NCBI GenBank assembly: GCA_017478485.1
Contig: JAFVDI010000012.1
Location: 54,433 to 118,432 of the forward strand
DNA length: 64,000 nt
DNA from: Clostridiales bacterium
GTDB lineage: Bacteria > Bacillota > Clostridia > Saccharofermentanales > Saccharofermentanaceae
Direction: 5' to 3'
Every line of letters begins with the position of its first letter. Positions within the stretch are counted from its first letter, which is position 1. Shown here in pieces: positions 44,484-53,854 of the stretch. A model generated the notes under the pieces. It saw nothing but the letters and a program-made list of their open reading frames with translations, was not told where the DNA came from and ran no database searches. The position numbers and the translations under genes are program-made.

Positions 44484-45421
44484 GTACGCCAAGAACCGCT
44501 AAAACTACGAAGATCATCAGCGCAGCTCTCCTGAGCTGCTGCTTTGTTTTGAGTGCTGCCGGCTGCACCAAGAGTATCAGCCGCGACAAACGTCCCGAGC
44601 ATGACACTGCGATAATGATGCCGGCAAACACATATACGCTCAGGGATACCGTTGAAGTAAAGGGAAGACAGGGCGTTTGCGCCGGGGATGACTGCTACTG
44701 GGTCAGCGGTTCCGCAACTCTTGCAAAATACGATAAGGACTGGAACCTGATAACCGTTAATGAGAATCCTTTTGAAGGTTATGAGATCAAGGTAAATCAC
44801 ATCGGCGACATCGATGCATATAATAACGAACTTTACATCGGCGCCGAGTATTTCATGGACGGAGTCGGAACGAACATCCAGATCGCGGTCTACGATGCCG
44901 ACACCCTGAAACTTAAGAGGACGTTCCCTTTTGAAGAATCGAGCGGACAGCTTGAATGTTCAGGCATCGCCATCGATCCTGATCACAAGATAGTATGGAT
45001 GTGTTCATGGGTAGGCGAAGAGAGCGGCAGATATCTTTATAAGTACGATCTGACTACAGGCAAGTATCTCGGAAAGGTCCACATGCAGATGCCGCCCCAG
45101 TGGATACAGGGAATAGCATACTATAACGGCAGTATCTACATCACCGCTGATGACGGTACCGCGGATGACAAGGAACCGGATCACCTCTACAGGACAACTG
45201 TCAAAGAAGGCAGTACAAACTGCATCGTTACGCTCGAAAGGACTTTCGATGACGTAAAGCTGCAGGGAGAGATAGAGGGTCTTTCATTCGACCGGAAAAA
45301 CGGTAATCTGCTTCTCCTCTATAACAGGGGAGCCAGGATCGTTCTCGGAATGCCTCAGGGATTCTACGACGGTTATGATAAAGAGATTTCAGAAGTATTC
45401 ATATATAAGGTTGGGAAGTGA
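44447..45421 (+). CDS. Beta-propeller-like lipoprotein
   Basis: 324 residues starting inside the cyclase gene (37-base overlap; GAGGGG upstream). The signal segment has the lipobox SAAGC. The rest has repeated strand patterns with YDADTLKLKRTF, YDLTTGKYLG and IQGIAYYNGSIYI, consistent with a five- or six-blade propeller of NHL or SMP-30 type. The next gene, a GDPD enzyme, follows directly, so both may act at the membrane surface. The ligand is unknown. Confidence 0.7.
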   Translation: MFHFDVSGRSNVSTPRTAKTTKIISAALLSCCFVLSAAGCTKSISRDKRPEHDTAIMMPANTYTLRDTVEVKGRQGVCAGDDCYWVSGSATLAKYDKDWNLITVNENPFEGYEIKVNHIGDIDAYNNELYIGAEYFMDGVGTNIQIAVYDADTLKLKRTFPFEESSGQLECSGIAIDPDHKIVWMCSWVGEESGRYLYKYDLTTGKYLGKVHMQMPPQWIQGIAYYNGSIYITADDGTADDKEPDHLYRTTVKEGSTNCIVTLERTFDDVKLQGEIEGLSFDRKNGNLLLLYNRGARIVLGMPQGFYDGYDKEISEVFIYKVGK

Positions 45422-45426
45422 ATCAG

Positions 45427-47319
45427 ATGAAAATGGTCGATAAAAGTGCAATTGGCGTTATCAAGACCAAAGGCTCGGGATTTTATAAGAATTTTCTGTA
45501 CTTCATAAAGAACGTACTTATCCTTTTCAGGCAGAACTTCAAAGAGGTCATGCTCTTCATCCTGTTCTGCACGGTAGTAACTGCAGTTATCTCAAACACG
45601 CTGAAGAATCTTCTCCTGAATGCGATGATGAACGTTTCAGGCCAGACTTTTATTGCTCCGGTCAATATGAGAGAGGTCTTCCTGAACCCGCTCTCGATCG
45701 TAATGGCATTAGTGTTTGCCATTGTGGTAACGCTTTTCTCTTTGTTTGAGATCGCAGGGCTTCTTCACGCATTCTCCATGGCTCAGATAGGAAGGGAGAC
45801 CAACCTTTCGAGCATGTTCATGGCCGGACTCCGTGCCTGCCGCAAAGCGGTACATCCGCAGAACTGGTTCATTATCATATTCATAATGATACTGTTCCCG
45901 CTTACGAAGGTAATGCCGCTCTCGGGCTCGACCGTAAAACTGATATTGCCGGGATTTGTAAATCAGACCATTGATTATACGCAGTCTCTTTTTGTACTCT
46001 ACAATGTGATCTACCTTGCGCTTATCATATTCCTGACGGTATATATCTTTTCCATCAACAGTTTTGTCATGCAGGAGAATTCTTTCGTTAAGAGCTGCAC
46101 AAAGTCGAGAAAACTGGTTACCGGTAATTTTTTCGAAGTTCTGATCACACTGATCCTGCTGACGATAATACTTAATTTCCTGATCAATTCATTGTCGTCG
46201 ATTATAGTAGTCAACGCAAAAGAGTTCATCTCTTTCCTTCAGCGCAACAGGGGCAATATCGTTGCCAAGTCTGAGGATGTCGGAACATATACTTATGTGT
46301 TAAGACAGATCCTCAAGAGCTTCATTTCGCCTGCAGTAAACAACGCCGCGCTGACAGTCCTGTTTTTTCGTTATATCGAAGACAAGGGAGAACTTACGAG
46401 CATTTCACGCGATATGTTCAAGGCAAAGAAGTATCCCAAGAAGATATCGATCGCATTTTTCGCTGTCCCGATCGTCCTGCTTATCGGAGTTACGGTGTTT
46501 GTAGCCAACAGATATTCGTTCCTGGCTGAAAAATGCAGCAAGCCTCTGGTCTGCGCTCACCGCGGAGATAACGTCAACGCTCCGGAAAACACGCTTCCGG
46601 CTTTCGAAATGGCTGCAAGTGAGAATCTGAAATGGATCGAGCTTGATGTCCATCAGACATCAGACGGAGTTATAGTCTGCAACCACGATTCTTCCATCAA
46701 GAGAACAGCCGGAGTGAATCTGGCAATTCATGACAACACTTATGAAGAACTCGTAAGCCATGAACTTGGTGAGTGGATGCCCGGTGATTACGATCACGTC
46801 AAGATGACTACACTTAGGGAAGCTTTAAGACTTGCAAAGTTAAACCACATGAATGTCCAGGTTGAGCTTAAAGGACACAAGGATGATGTCGGTTTTGAAG
46901 AGAATGTCCTTAAGGTCATAAATGAGACTGAAATGCACGATAACGTCATGATAATCGCGCAGGATGCATCAAGACTGAGACGAATCTATGAATTAGACCC
47001 CGGGATCACAAAGGGATACTGCATGTTTATTGCTATCGGAAATGTAGAGGATATTTATTATACCGACAACATCACGATAGAAGAGACCAATGTCACACCG
47101 GAACTGGTAAGAAGACTTCATGCCCAGGGTAAGAAGGTCTTTTGCTGGACCGTAGACCTTGATGATACAGTACAGTATCTTGTCAGCTGCGGCGTTGATG
47201 TCATAGGAACCGATAACCCGATGCTGATAACCAATGCGCTCGACAAAGCGGATTATTCGGGAGGCTTCCGCAGAGTTTTCCATATCCTTATGCATATCAT
47301 CGCAAACATGGATAAATAA
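45427..47319 (+). CDS. Membrane-anchored glycerophosphodiester phosphodiesterase
   Basis: 630 residues from ATG 45427 (GTG 45418 overlaps the previous stop). The N-terminal membrane domain has about eight helices (20-360) as in GDPD-membrane proteins. The GDPD TIM-barrel follows (about 375-620) with CAHRGDNVNAPENTLPAF, ELDVHQTSDG and NHDSS, the acid-base His and metal ligands. It hydrolyses glycerophosphodiesters, possibly also lipoteichoic acid, outside the membrane. Confidence 0.9.
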   Translation: MKMVDKSAIGVIKTKGSGFYKNFLYFIKNVLILFRQNFKEVMLFILFCTVVTAVISNTLKNLLLNAMMNVSGQTFIAPVNMREVFLNPLSIVMALVFAIVVTLFSLFEIAGLLHAFSMAQIGRETNLSSMFMAGLRACRKAVHPQNWFIIIFIMILFPLTKVMPLSGSTVKLILPGFVNQTIDYTQSLFVLYNVIYLALIIFLTVYIFSINSFVMQENSFVKSCTKSRKLVTGNFFEVLITLILLTIILNFLINSLSSIIVVNAKEFISFLQRNRGNIVAKSEDVGTYTYVLRQILKSFISPAVNNAALTVLFFRYIEDKGELTSISRDMFKAKKYPKKISIAFFAVPIVLLIGVTVFVANRYSFLAEKCSKPLVCAHRGDNVNAPENTLPAFEMAASENLKWIELDVHQTSDGVIVCNHDSSIKRTAGVNLAIHDNTYEELVSHELGEWMPGDYDHVKMTTLREALRLAKLNHMNVQVELKGHKDDVGFEENVLKVINETEMHDNVMIIAQDASRLRRIYELDPGITKGYCMFIAIGNVEDIYYTDNITIEETNVTPELVRRLHAQGKKVFCWTVDLDDTVQYLVSCGVDVIGTDNPMLITNALDKADYSGGFRRVFHILMHIIANMDK

Positions 47320-47335
47320 ATAAGCACTGATAGGG

Positions 47336-47341
47336 TATAAT
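47336..47341 (+). promoter_or_regulatory. -10 box of the YfhO gene
   Basis: TATAAT lies 21 bases before the TTG start at 47363, with AGGAG between them. Confidence 0.4.
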
Positions 47342-47362
47342 CGCGGGATAAGGAGAATTCAT

Positions 47363-50017
47363 TTGACAGATATTCAGACAGATACCAAAACGAATATACC
47401 CTTGAAGAAAAAAACGGCACTTAAAAAAGAGCCGTTGACTGCGTGCATCTGTTCATGGTTCCTGACAGCCCTGATCATCCTGCTCGCATTTGCTGTTCTG
47501 GGAATCATCCCTTTCGGCAGGGAAGCACTGTTATATAAGGACGGCCAGCAGCAGATGGTTGACCTTTACTGCTGGTTCAAGGATGTTCTTTCAGGAAAGT
47601 CATCGATCGACTATACCTTCACAAAATATCTGGGCGGAAGCAATTACGCTGTCTTCTCATACTATCTGTCGTCACCTTTCAATATCCTCCTGGTCTTTTT
47701 CGATAAGACACAGGTGCCGCTTTTCATCAATGTTCTCTATCTGCTGAAGGCATCTTTTGCATCAGCGTTTGCATGCTTTTATCTTTACAGGAGATTTAAG
47801 CCGGGTACACAAATAAAGCTCGCTGCTGCAGTGATCCTTTCCGCGTCATATGCTCTCGGCCAGTACATGATCTCTCAGAGTTCAAACATGATGTGGATCG
47901 ACGGAGTCTATATGCTCCCCCTGATCCTCGCGGGTGTCGAAAAGCTCGTATCCGAAAAGAAGAGCACGCTGTTCATCGTAAGCACTGCGCTGTCTTTGTG
48001 CTTTAACTGGTATACGGGGATCATCAACCTGATGTTCGGAGGGATCTGGTTCCTTTTTGAATCGCTTCGTATTGCTCAGGGAATAAAGAAGTTTTCCGGC
48101 TCTTTTTTGAGATTCTGCATCGCGTCCGTTTCCTCTCTGATGATCTCGGCGGTCATTCTCCTGCCGACGCTTACGCTTCTTTCGGGAAGGACATACGGGA
48201 GTTCGGGGATCGGAATGCTTCTGGATTTTTCGATGATAGGTTTCGTTCCGGGCGTCTTAAGCAATTATGTTTTCGGTTTTGCTTCAGTCAAAGGCAGCGT
48301 AAACCTGTTTGCAGGAAGTTTTGTCTTCATCGGGATCGTGCTCTTGTTCTTCTCTTCGATTAAGCTGAAAGATAAGCTCGTTTACGGATTGCTCCTGGTG
48401 CTGGTGGTCATATCGTTTTACTGGCAGCCTCTGGTCGCTCTGTTTTCGATGCTCCGTAATGTTGAAGGATTCTGGTACCGCTACGCTTACGTAGGGATCT
48501 TCGCGCTCGTTTACCTGGCATCGGTCTTTTATCTCGAATCAGACACGTCAAGACTTAAGATATTCATTCCTCCGGCAGCCGCAGCGGTATACTGCGTTAT
48601 CGCACTGCTTCTTTCAGACCCGCAGAAGACAGGCGTTGTTGAATCGGTCTTTACGTCCAACATGTCTTCGCTCTTAATGACTCCCGATGATCCGAAGCTT
48701 GTTCCTCTTGCAGCCAAGATGATATTCCCGTTGACCGTATCTGTCTTCTTCTGTCTTTCTTTGGGATTGAAGCGCGCAAAAAGTCAGTTATTCAATGTCT
48801 CAGCCGTGCTGCTGTCCGGCGTTATCGTGCTTGAACTGCTGCTTAACCAGATGGTCCTGGGAAAGACTTATGCAACTTCAGACGGTCCTGATATCAGCAG
48901 TTACAACGCCAATGAGATAGAGCTTCTCAAACAGATAGACGACCCGTCATTTTACCGTGTCGTACAGACTTCATACCACAGCCTTTACAATAAACTCTCT
49001 GCTTCATACAGCGAACCGATGGCATACGGATTCAATTCCGTAACCGCTTTCGTTTCCGCTCCTGACGAGAACGAAGTCTATTTTCTGGACCGTGCAGGGT
49101 ACCCGCAATACTACGACACTATCCCGGTCACCATGACCGAGAATCTTGCTTTGGACAGTCTTCTTTCTGTAAAGTACGTGCTGCTTCCTGAAGGTGATGA
49201 GAACAGCAAAGGTCTTACAAAGAAAGGCGGCGTCTCCGGTTTCAAGACACTGTATGAAAATCCTTATGCCGTACCTGCGGCATTCGTAACCGGCGGCACA
49301 GGCAGCTATGAGAGCAGAGCAAATAACTACGCTCTCTATCTTAATGATCTGTACCGTCATCTGTCAGGAGTCGAAGAAGACATCTTCATTCCCGCCGGAA
49401 AAGTCGAAGCAACAGCAGACGGAAAAGCAGTCACATATAAGATAACCGTTGACAAAGAAAACGCCGTGCTCTACGCCAATTTCGTGCTGGAAGGCGAGAC
49501 CGGTGCAACGCTTTATATGAACGGCGAAAGGTACGTTCCTTACGGTGAGGAAATGTCCCCGAAGCTCATCCGCGTAAAGACCGTTGACGGCAGCGCCGAA
49601 TTGAAACTCGATTTCTACACGGCGGATGGAAAGGTTGCCGATGCGCAGATCTATCAGCTTGACCTTGATGCTCTGAATGATGCTGTTTCAACAATGAAGA
49701 ACAATGCCGCGTCACGCATTGACATAAGAGACGGACACTGTGTTTTCGAAGTGGACAGCGGTTTTTCCGGAACAAGTCTGTTCACATCCGTTCCTTATCA
49801 CAAGGGATGGACCGTAACGAGGAACGGCAGGGAGGTTACTCCTGATCTTACGGGTGATGCACTCATGACCATCCCGCTTGAAGACGGAAAGAACGTTATC
49901 GAAATGACTTATCACGTGCCGAATAAAACGGCCGGCATCATAATGATGTCAGCCGGTATTGTCTTGGTTGCGGGAATTACCTTTTTCGAAAACAGGAAGA
50001 AAAAGGTCAGTAATTGA
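47363..50017 (+). CDS. YfhO family membrane protein
   Basis: 884 residues from a TTG start fixed by AGGAG seven bases upstream. About 13 membrane helices include the landmark loop DGQQQMVDLYCWFKDV near the N terminus and SQSSNMMWIDGVYMLPLI. The second half is a large extracytoplasmic part with a final membrane helix. YfhO proteins are GT-C-like and have been linked to lipoteichoic acid glycosylation in Gram-positives. It is convergent with the PIG-L gene (11-base overlap). Confidence 0.9.
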   Translation: MTDIQTDTKTNIPLKKKTALKKEPLTACICSWFLTALIILLAFAVLGIIPFGREALLYKDGQQQMVDLYCWFKDVLSGKSSIDYTFTKYLGGSNYAVFSYYLSSPFNILLVFFDKTQVPLFINVLYLLKASFASAFACFYLYRRFKPGTQIKLAAAVILSASYALGQYMISQSSNMMWIDGVYMLPLILAGVEKLVSEKKSTLFIVSTALSLCFNWYTGIINLMFGGIWFLFESLRIAQGIKKFSGSFLRFCIASVSSLMISAVILLPTLTLLSGRTYGSSGIGMLLDFSMIGFVPGVLSNYVFGFASVKGSVNLFAGSFVFIGIVLLFFSSIKLKDKLVYGLLLVLVVISFYWQPLVALFSMLRNVEGFWYRYAYVGIFALVYLASVFYLESDTSRLKIFIPPAAAAVYCVIALLLSDPQKTGVVESVFTSNMSSLLMTPDDPKLVPLAAKMIFPLTVSVFFCLSLGLKRAKSQLFNVSAVLLSGVIVLELLLNQMVLGKTYATSDGPDISSYNANEIELLKQIDDPSFYRVVQTSYHSLYNKLSASYSEPMAYGFNSVTAFVSAPDENEVYFLDRAGYPQYYDTIPVTMTENLALDSLLSVKYVLLPEGDENSKGLTKKGGVSGFKTLYENPYAVPAAFVTGGTGSYESRANNYALYLNDLYRHLSGVEEDIFIPAGKVEATADGKAVTYKITVDKENAVLYANFVLEGETGATLYMNGERYVPYGEEMSPKLIRVKTVDGSAELKLDFYTADGKVADAQIYQLDLDALNDAVSTMKNNAASRIDIRDGHCVFEVDSGFSGTSLFTSVPYHKGWTVTRNGREVTPDLTGDALMTIPLEDGKNVIEMTYHVPNKTAGIIMMSAGIVLVAGITFFENRKKKVSN

Positions 50018-52085
50018 TCTCCCAGTAGAATTCATCCTTCTTGCAGAACGAGTAGTTATACTCCTTTGTTCCGGGAGTGTCTTCAGTGGGCTCGTTCTGT
50101 GAGACGAACTTTCCGATGGCATCAGTCTTTTTCTGCAGCTGAGTGTCTGTTAGAGTTATCTTCTTAACTTTGCTCCAGTCAAGATCGGTCTTCATCGTAG
50201 GGTACGGATTCGTGAATCCGGTGATGACGGGTTTGTTGGATGAATCGTATTTCAGACGGTCAGGCCATGTCGTTTCCTCACCGTGGATAACCGACTCGCA
50301 GAGGACAGGATGATAGCCTGTTTCTCCTGACAGTTTTTTCAGTGTATCTCTTGTCAGGATGAATGCAAACTTGTGATCGGTGTGCCATTCGTATTCTGAC
50401 GTTGTGTAGATGCGGTCAGGACGGCAGGCAAGAAGGTAGTTCTTGAAATCATCCGTGAGATTGGCTCTGCTATAGCTTGCAGGCTCTCCCGTATTCATCA
50501 TGTGATAGTCAAATACGTTCAGAGGGGAAACTCCGTAAGTGGAACTCTCACCGCTGCTTGCTCCGAAGACCTTCTCGGGATTTTCCGCAGAAAGGAGAGC
50601 TTCCAGAGTCAGGTCTCCGTATCCCAAAACGGTGACGTCTGACTTGTTTACTCCGAGGACCTCAAGTGCCGCAATGCTCTCCGCGATCCTTACGGAAGCG
50701 TATTTTGTTCCATAGTAATCGCCGTTGGTCAGGAAGAGGACCTTAACGATATTGCCTTCTTCGATGGTCTTTTGGATCGTTCCCGCGAATGCCAGGATCT
50801 CATCGTCCTGATGCGGCGCGATGATCAGGCTGACCGATCTGCCTGACTTTGAAATGGAAGCATCGGAGATCTCGATATTGCCGTCTCCTGGGAGGAACTT
50901 GAATTTAACGGAGGCTTTTCCTTCATCTAGGAAGACCTGCTCGCAGACAGTGCCGGAGCCCTTGGGGAAATTGACTTTCTTATAGAAACGGTCGTTTATG
51001 AACAGACCGTATGTAGCATCAGCGCCGTCGTTCTTGTAGGCAGTCTTAAGTTCATAGCGTCCCTTTTCGGAAACATCGAGATCAAACGTTTTGGAGCGTT
51101 CTTCCGGCAAAAGATCGGCATCGTAGTTATAGACTTCGACACTTCTGAAAACGGCTCCGTTGTCCTCGAAGACCTTGGTCTCGCTGAGTGTCTCGCCGAT
51201 CATGGCTTTGCAGTAAGCACGGCGGTCATCGTTCTCTTCAAAGAAAGTAATCTTGCCGTATATGCGGTTTCCCTTCATGATCCCTTCGTGTACGGTGTCC
51301 TTAGGATAGAACATGTAAAGACCGGTCATGCCGCCGTTGTGGGCATAGCCGTGCTCAGATCCGTATCCGTCGATATCCACGGAGCAATTGATGAAATCGG
51401 GATAGCCTGCACCGACGAGGCCGCCCATGAACTGTTCGTCTTTCGTGCTGCGGTCGGTATCGATGCAGACGAGCGTTACTTCAGCCTGTACGTTTTCAAA
51501 TCTTCCGAATCCGTAACCTGCGACTCCGCCTACGCCGAACATTCTGTCATGTGCTCTGAGATACACAGCACCTTTTACACTGCAGTTTACGATCTTTGAA
51601 TCACCAGTGTAGCCCGCCAGCGTTCCTACAAAGCAAGGCTTATCGGAAGTGATGTCCGCATATACGGAAGTCAGTGTAAGGTTCTTTATCGTAGCGCCCT
51701 CGATGACGTCGAACATTCCGACGAGTGTCGTGGGGTAGGATTTCATGTTGCCGTCGTAAGTGTCCCTTATCGCAGCACCGGGTTTATCAAGGCGCAGGTT
51801 CTTAATCTCGTGACTGTTTCCGTCGAAACTCCCTGTGAAGGTAAACGGTGTCCAGTCCTTGCCTGACATGTCTATGTCGCAGGCAAGGTAATACTTTCCG
51901 TCGGGTTTCGAAGACATCGCCTGAAGTTCTTCATAAGAAGAAACTTTCGTATAACTTAAGAGCTCAAGTTTGTGTGCGAAGTCGCAGTATGCGAAAAGAA
52001 TATAGATCAAGAGGATCAAAGCAGCTGCAACAACGCCTGCAAGCAGATACTTGGTCTTAGGACTTTGAGCGGTTTTCTTGTTCAT
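50007..52085 (-). CDS. Membrane-anchored PIG-L deacetylase with N-terminal beta-helix-like region
   Basis: 692 residues. There is one N-terminal membrane helix (about 13-33). A GLUG/beta-helix-like part follows (about 50-270), with repeated GTLAGY, GVGGVAGY and GGLVGAG turns. A beta-sandwich-like linker leads to a PIG-L domain (about 405-640) with APHQDDEILAFAG (zinc-binding His and catalytic Asp), NGDYYG and the late DHKF. It would remove N-acetyl groups from an extracellular or membrane glycoconjugate. Confidence 0.85.
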   Translation of the reverse strand: MNKKTAQSPKTKYLLAGVVAAALILLIYILFAYCDFAHKLELLSYTKVSSYEELQAMSSKPDGKYYLACDIDMSGKDWTPFTFTGSFDGNSHEIKNLRLDKPGAAIRDTYDGNMKSYPTTLVGMFDVIEGATIKNLTLTSVYADITSDKPCFVGTLAGYTGDSKIVNCSVKGAVYLRAHDRMFGVGGVAGYGFGRFENVQAEVTLVCIDTDRSTKDEQFMGGLVGAGYPDFINCSVDIDGYGSEHGYAHNGGMTGLYMFYPKDTVHEGIMKGNRIYGKITFFEENDDRRAYCKAMIGETLSETKVFEDNGAVFRSVEVYNYDADLLPEERSKTFDLDVSEKGRYELKTAYKNDGADATYGLFINDRFYKKVNFPKGSGTVCEQVFLDEGKASVKFKFLPGDGNIEISDASISKSGRSVSLIIAPHQDDEILAFAGTIQKTIEEGNIVKVLFLTNGDYYGTKYASVRIAESIAALEVLGVNKSDVTVLGYGDLTLEALLSAENPEKVFGASSGESSTYGVSPLNVFDYHMMNTGEPASYSRANLTDDFKNYLLACRPDRIYTTSEYEWHTDHKFAFILTRDTLKKLSGETGYHPVLCESVIHGEETTWPDRLKYDSSNKPVITGFTNPYPTMKTDLDWSKVKKITLTDTQLQKKTDAIGKFVSQNEPTEDTPGTKEYNYSFCKKDEFYWEINY

Positions 52086-52162
52086 TATTTAAAGTATCCC
52101 ATCCGTAAGTTTTTATTTATACTAATTAAAGAATTCTTAAAATTCAATAAAAGGTTATATGT

Positions 52163-52612
52163 ATGGAAGAGTTTATTGTTCTTGATGAAAGCCGTTTCGA
52201 TGAGATGGCGCAGCTTTATAAGGTTTCTTTTGCGGGAGAACCCTGGAATGACGACTGGAGCGACCCGGTGCAGCTTGCTGAGTATGTCAGGGAGATCTCG
52301 AGCGGATACAACGCTCTGAATTTCGGTCTCCTGATCGACGGAAAGCTTGCTGCCATGTCGCTCGGCATGATCAGGCACTGGTGGGAGGGCACCAATTACA
52401 ATATTGAAGAACTGTGCGTTGCACCAGAGCTTCAGGGCAGGGGAACAGGAACCGCGTTCATGGGTCTTATCGAAAACGAGATCAGATCGAGGGGACTTTG
52501 CGGTATATTTCTTCAGACTGACAGCGACAAGCCTTCATACAGGTTCTATATCAAGAACGGTTTCAAGGAACTCGATCAGCATGTCAGTTTCTATAAAAGG
52601 GTGAAGGAATAA
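52163..52612 (+). CDS. GNAT acetyltransferase
   Basis: 149 residues, a single GNAT fold. The acetyl-CoA loop is APELQGRGTGTAFM, preceded by NIEELCV, and the C-terminal PSYRFYIKNGFKEL is typical. It has no strong ribosome site. The substrate is unknown. Confidence 0.88.
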   Translation: MEEFIVLDESRFDEMAQLYKVSFAGEPWNDDWSDPVQLAEYVREISSGYNALNFGLLIDGKLAAMSLGMIRHWWEGTNYNIEELCVAPELQGRGTGTAFMGLIENEIRSRGLCGIFLQTDSDKPSYRFYIKNGFKELDQHVSFYKRVKE

Positions 52613-52640
52613 CCGGGACAGGAACTTTTTTCAGATTTGG

Positions 52641-52724
52641 CAACATAAGCGTTCGGATATGTAGTTTAAGCATCAGAAAGGGCCTCTATTAGTGATTGTC
52701 CGGCCGGGTGTTTCAGCCCATAAT
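52641..52724 (+). promoter_or_regulatory. Repeated promoter module, copy B (drives a predicted small RNA)
   Basis: Dyad CAACATA (52641-52647), 10 bases, TATGTAG (52658-52664); TTAA (52666-52669); 18 bases; ATTA (52688-52691); GTGA; -35 TTGTCC (52696-52701); 17 bases; -10 CATAAT (52719-52724). The dyad arms differ from copies A and C but keep pairing in six of seven positions. Confidence 0.65.
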
Positions 52725-52730
52725 GAAGCC

Positions 52731-52820
52731 ATCAACCAAAGAAAAAAGGAACAAAATTCCTACCTTATATATAGTGTGTGTTTTCCCTAAAAATGACCGG
52801 CCTCCTTCCGGTCATTTTTA
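52731..52820 (+). ncRNA. Predicted ~90-nt small RNA with anti-Shine-Dalgarno terminator loop
   Basis: Promoter copy B should start transcription near 52731. A near-ideal terminator at 52789-52820 ends it: AAAAATGACCGG and CCGGTCATTTTT form a 12-bp stem with loop CCTCCTT. That loop is complementary to AAGGAGG, the usual ribosome site in this window. No start codon with a ribosome site lies in between, so a coding role is unlikely. The stretch 52613-52951 holds nothing else apart from a -10 (TATAAT, 52863-52868) for the next gene. Confidence 0.6.
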
Positions 52821-52951
52821 ATGTGCGGAGGAACGGGGAAACCGCCTGTTAAAAATCTATGATATAATTTCAAAATTAGGGTGATGCATAAATCTTATAT
52901 GATCCATTCAGCCTGAGGTTCTTTTCAGGGTACTGAAAAAGGAGGCAATAG

Positions 52952-53854
52952 ATGGCTAGTTACACGGATGTTTTTGAAAACGGAAAAAGACAACTCCTGG
53001 TAGCTGACGACGAGTTTATTAACCGCGAGATACTTGAGAACGTCCTCAATGACGAATACGACGTACTGAAGGCCGAAGACGGCGAGATGGCATATGAGAT
53101 GATAAAGCAGAACCGCAATACTTTATCGCTTATACTACTGGATCTCATGATGCCCAAACTTTCCGGACTTGAACTCCTTGTGCGTCTTAATGAAGATCCT
53201 GAACTCAAAGGCATCCCGGTGATCGTTCTCACATCCGATCAGGATTCCGAAGTCGATAGCCTTAAGAAAGGTGCGTTTGATTTCATCCCGAAGCCTTATC
53301 CGCAGCATGATGTCATTAAGGCACGCGTATCACGTTCCATAGAGCTTGCCGAGGACCGTCAGATCATCAGCTCCACTGAAAGAGATGAACTCACGGGTCT
53401 GTTAACCGTTGAATATTTCTACCGTTACGGAAACCAGTACGATAAGTTTTATCCGCTAGCTGAGATGGATGCCCTTTGTTTTGACATAAATCATTTCCAC
53501 GTTCTCAATGAACGTTTCGGCATCGCAAAAGGCGATGAGATCCTTAAATGCATAGCGCACAGGCTGGAGAAGGCTTTCCCTGATACGGGAAGTTTTGTCT
53601 GCAGGAAAGCTGCAGATACTTTCCTTGTTTACTGTCCTCATCAGGAAAACTATTCCGGTATTGTTGAGCGGGTGTCTGCAGTTATTGAAGAACTTGAAAC
53701 TGCAGTTAAAGTACGCCTAGGCGTTTATTCGTTCTGCGACAAGAAACTGGATATCCACTCAAGGTTTGACCGTGCAAAGATCGCTGCAGACAAGATAAGA
53801 AATAACTATTCCGTTTTCATTAACAAATTCGATGAAGCTCTTATCGATGCATAA
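52952..53854 (+). CDS. Response regulator with degenerate GGDEF domain
   Basis: 300 residues with AAGGAGG upstream. The receiver domain has the acidic pair (ADDE), phospho-acceptor Asp64 (LLDLMMP) and the KPY lysine. The GGDEF domain follows (about 145-300), but its active site reads RKAADTF, so it cannot be a normal diguanylate cyclase and may only bind GTP. The frame ends with TAA at 53852-53854, yet the same frame continues directly into an EAL domain, so the protein looks cut from a longer REC-GGDEF-EAL gene. Confidence 0.82.
   Translation: MASYTDVFENGKRQLLVADDEFINREILENVLNDEYDVLKAEDGEMAYEMIKQNRNTLSLILLDLMMPKLSGLELLVRLNEDPELKGIPVIVLTSDQDSEVDSLKKGAFDFIPKPYPQHDVIKARVSRSIELAEDRQIISSTERDELTGLLTVEYFYRYGNQYDKFYPLAEMDALCFDINHFHVLNERFGIAKGDEILKCIAHRLEKAFPDTGSFVCRKAADTFLVYCPHQENYSGIVERVSAVIEELETAVKVRLGVYSFCDKKLDIHSRFDRAKIAADKIRNNYSVFINKFDEALIDA

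Noticed and set aside
52724..52820. 31-codon frame starting MKPSTKEKRN downstream of promoter copy B
   Set aside because: Its ATG overlaps the -10 box, so it would not be in the transcript, and it runs through the terminator hairpin.
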